8,007 bases of DNA. It comes from Lachnospiraceae bacterium UBA3801 (GTDB lineage Bacteria > Bacillota > Clostridia > Lachnospirales > Lachnospiraceae). The stretch lies in the NCBI GenBank assembly GCA_002368685.1, contig DFEN01000061.1:1-8007 (forward strand). The letters run 5' to 3'. Below, piece by piece: positions 6,021-8,007 of the stretch (position 1 is the first letter of the stretch; each line of letters begins with the position of its first letter). The position numbers were made by a program, and so were the translations under genes. The notes under the pieces are model-generated. The model did no database searches. It was not told the DNA's origin and worked only from the letters and a program-made list of their open reading frames with translations.

Positions 6021-7031
6021 ATGAATATATTGGTAACAGGTGGTACAGGTTACATAGGTTCACATACAGTAGTTGAGCTGATCAAAGCAGGACATCAAGT
6101 AGTAATATTTGATAATCTTTATAATTCAAAAGAAATAACTCTTGATTATATAGAAAAAATAACAGGAACAAGACCAAAGTTTTATAAGGCCGATATGCTT
6201 GTTCCAGAAGAAATGGAAGTTATCTTTAAGGAGAATCAATTTGATGCAGTTATTCATTTTGCAGGTCTTAAGGCTGTAGGTGAATCTGTAAATCTTCCTC
6301 TAAAATACTATGAAAATAACATTTCCGGAACTATAAATCTTTGCAAATTAATGGATAAATATGGTTGCAAGAAGATCATTTTCTCCTCCTCAGCAACTGT
6401 TTATGGTTCTCCAAAGAGTTGTCCTATAACAGAGGATTTCCCACTTTCTACAACAAATCCTTATGGTACAACTAAGCTTTATCTCGAAAGAATACTAAGC
6501 GATTTAACTGTTCCAGATCCTGAATGGAAGGTTATACTTCTTAGATATTTTAATCCAATTGGAGCTGACGAGAGTGGTCTTATAGGTGAATCTCCAAATG
6601 GTATACCTAACAACCTTATGCCTTATATCATACAGGTTGCGCTTGGCAAACTCCCAGAGCTTGGAGTTTTTGGAAATGATTATGATACTCCTGATGGAAC
6701 AGGAGTAAGAGACTATATCCACGTTACAGACCTTGCTCTTGGTCATGTAGCCGCTCTTAATAGAATCGAAAAAACAGAGAGTGTAGATATATATAATCTT
6801 GGTACAGGTACCGGCTATAGTGTTCTTGATATTGTTAAAGCCTTTGAAAGTGCAAATAACATTAAGATTCCTTATAGCATAAAACCAAGACGTGCAGGGG
6901 ATATAGCTATGTGCTACGCAAATCCTGCTAAAGCTAAAGAGGAGCTTGGCTGGGAAGCTAAGTTTGATCTCGAGAGAATGTGCAAAGATTCCTGGAGATT
7001 TGCTGAAACAACATTACGTAATGAGAATTAG
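6021..7031 (+). CDS. galE: UDP-glucose 4-epimerase
   Basis: GalE interconverts UDP-glucose and UDP-galactose with bound NAD in the cytoplasm (Leloir pathway and supply of sugar for surface glycans). The 336 residues match the usual length (338 in Escherichia coli). Visible landmarks are the Rossmann motif GGTGYIG (7-13), D31N32 for the NAD ribose, HFAGLKAVGES (79-89), SSSATVYG with catalytic-type S124 (122-129), Y148xxxK152 of the short-chain dehydrogenase type, RYFNPIGA (175-182), and RDYIHVTDLA (230-239). The end GDIAMCYANPAKAKEELGW places C298 where E. coli has Tyr299, as in the human enzyme, which also acts on UDP-GalNAc/UDP-GlcNAc. Start at 6021 is set by AAAGGA. I see no convincing plus-strand promoter in the space shared with the divergent tRNA promoter. 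A TPR gene follows after 11 bases. Confidence 0.97.
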   Translation: MNILVTGGTGYIGSHTVVELIKAGHQVVIFDNLYNSKEITLDYIEKITGTRPKFYKADMLVPEEMEVIFKENQFDAVIHFAGLKAVGESVNLPLKYYENNISGTINLCKLMDKYGCKKIIFSSSATVYGSPKSCPITEDFPLSTTNPYGTTKLYLERILSDLTVPDPEWKVILLRYFNPIGADESGLIGESPNGIPNNLMPYIIQVALGKLPELGVFGNDYDTPDGTGVRDYIHVTDLALGHVAALNRIEKTESVDIYNLGTGTGYSVLDIVKAFESANNIKIPYSIKPRRAGDIAMCYANPAKAKEELGWEAKFDLERMCKDSWRFAETTLRNEN

Positions 7032-7042
7032 GAACTAAATTT

Positions 7043-7966
7043 ATGTCTAATCGAGATACCATAGAAGAAAAAAGAATTAGAAAAAGCATTAAAGAGCAGA
7101 AGGCCAAAGGCCGCGATAAGAAAAAGAAAAGAAATATTCAGCTTGCGATTATTTGTTCGATCTTTTCTATCGTTGTTATACTCGGCGCCGCCTACATCAT
7201 AGTGCATTCAATTTCAAAAAAAGAATCCTACCGAAAAGAGGGTATAAAAGCCTACAAAGAAGGAAACTATGAGGATGCTATCACAAAATTCGATGCTTCA
7301 CTAAATGAAACTCAGTGGTTTTCAAACAAAATGGATCAGGATACAAAATTCTATATAGCTGCTTGCTATATGAGAACAGATGCTTATGACAAAGCTCTTG
7401 ATACTTATAGAAGCCTCAAAGAGGACAAACAAACGGTTATACCAAAGGATAAACTAGAAGAATATATTAATCTATCTAGTACTCTAAACGAAGTAAAGAG
7501 TGGAAATATTAATGATTCCTTTATAGCCACCCTGGAGCAGGAATATAACCGTGGTAATACATCCATAGCTCTTTTCCTGGGAAGCTGTTATCAGAAGCAG
7601 GAAAAGTACGATGAAATGGTTAATTACTATAACATTTATATTGATAAGTATGGTATGAATACATATCTTGCCTATCAGCTATCTACATATTATCTAAATA
7701 ATGATAATCTGGATGCCGCCATCCCTATAATAAATCAAGGGCTTAGTGCAGAAGATGACCTGTATCTAGACAAGGTTAAATATAATGATTGTATAGTTTC
7801 AGAAAAACAAATGGATTATGAGGGAGCTCTAAGTAAGGTTCAGGCTCTAGTTCAGCAGTATCCTAATGATGAAACCTATAAAAGAGAGTACGATTTTCTA
7901 AACTCAAGAATAAATATCAATCCAGAACCAGTTCATACGGAGGGTGACGCAGATGTCACATACTAG
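7043..7966 (+). CDS. Membrane-anchored tetratricopeptide (TPR) repeat protein
   Basis: The 307-residue protein has a highly charged, Lys/Arg-rich N-terminus (1-30), one membrane segment at about 33-57 (LAIICSIFSIVVILGAAYIIV), and then helical TPR-type repeats. The clearest are at 61-94 (YRKEGIKAYKEGNYEDAITKF), 102-125 (KFYIAACYMRTDAYDKALDTY), 173-204 (SIALFLGSCYQKQEKYDEMVNYY), 208-236 (LAYQLSTYYLNNDNLDAAI) and 245-278. With the positive charges on the N side, the repeats should face the outside. TPR domains bind other proteins; no partner can be named. It begins 11 bases after galE with AGGA overlapping the galE stop, so the two are probably co-transcribed. A shared role in cell-envelope assembly is possible but not shown. 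The tail (292-307) is unstructured. Confidence 0.88.
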   Translation: MSNRDTIEEKRIRKSIKEQKAKGRDKKKKRNIQLAIICSIFSIVVILGAAYIIVHSISKKESYRKEGIKAYKEGNYEDAITKFDASLNETQWFSNKMDQDTKFYIAACYMRTDAYDKALDTYRSLKEDKQTVIPKDKLEEYINLSSTLNEVKSGNINDSFIATLEQEYNRGNTSIALFLGSCYQKQEKYDEMVNYYNIYIDKYGMNTYLAYQLSTYYLNNDNLDAAIPIINQGLSAEDDLYLDKVKYNDCIVSEKQMDYEGALSKVQALVQQYPNDETYKREYDFLNSRININPEPVHTEGDADVTY

Positions 7967-7970
7967 ATAA
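7953..7970 (+). other. Possible 5-codon minicistron linking the TPR gene to the next gene
   Basis: GGAGGG (7939-7944) is an excellent ribosome binding site but lies within the TPR gene, 26 bases from the next gene start at 7971. At proper spacing it precedes an ATG at 7953 in another frame, which reads five codons (MSHTR) to a TAA that abuts the ATG at 7971. It could load ribosomes that then restart. The pattern may be chance. Confidence 0.3.
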
Positions 7971-8007
7971 ATGAGACTACCTGAAGAATATGAAAATAAA
8001 ATGAAAA
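7971..8007 (+). CDS. Start of a gene, probably RsmB/RsmF-type (NOL1/NOP2/Sun) RNA methyltransferase, partial
   Basis: Only the first 12 codons are visible (MRLPEEYENKMK), cut by the window edge. The pattern M-x-LP-x-x-[FY]-x-x-x-M resembles the N-terminus of Firmicute RNA cytosine-C5 methyltransferases of the RsmF class, which begin M-x-LPxxFxxxM. These use S-adenosylmethionine to modify ribosomal RNA. The ATG directly abuts an upstream TAA in another frame and lies 4 bases after the TPR gene stop; no good ribosome binding site is at normal distance. The family call rests on a dozen residues and is tentative. Confidence 0.5.
   Translation, partial: MRLPEEYENKMK

Overview
The window looks like chromosomal DNA of a low-GC anaerobic Firmicute, most likely a member of the Lachnospiraceae or a close clostridial relative. 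The reasons are the AT-rich composition with heavy use of ATA, TAT and GAT codons, AGGAG-type ribosome binding sites, a large clostridial acyl-CoA dehydratase activase-like protein, and a DUF2953 gene next to a GerW/YtfJ gene. The exact genus cannot be read from the sequence. I see no mobile element, CRISPR array or phage gene.

Layout. (1) Positions 1-1460, minus strand: the first 486 codons of a large two-ASKHA-domain activase of the BcrA/BadF/HgdC type, cut by the window edge. (2) 1461-1654: a divergent intergenic region with two well-formed sigma-A promoters back to back and a perfect 13-base dyad just downstream of the rightward start. (3) 1655-5840, plus strand: a tight five-gene run made of a derlin/rhomboid-like membrane protein with a zinc-finger-like tail, a 467-residue acidic orphan, a 110-residue basic orphan, a membrane-anchored DUF2953 protein and a GerW/YtfJ-family protein. 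(4) 5839-6000, minus strand: a complete tRNA-Leu(CAA) unit with its own promoter and intrinsic terminator. (5) 6021 to the end, plus strand: galE (UDP-glucose 4-epimerase), a membrane-anchored TPR protein, and the first 12 codons of what is probably a NOL1/NOP2/Sun-type RNA methyltransferase.

How the genes may work together. The five-gene run has gaps of 29, 3, -4 and 42 bases and one good promoter in front, so it is probably one transcript. Its two membrane-anchored proteins (the rhomboid-like protein and the DUF2953 protein) and three soluble ones suggest an envelope or sporulation-linked function, anchored by the known clostridial/bacillar pairing of DUF2953 with GerW. The role of the first three genes is unknown. 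GalE supplies UDP-galactose and, judging from its Cys298 gatekeeper, possibly UDP-GalNAc for surface glycans. No stretch over 300 bases lacks a gene.
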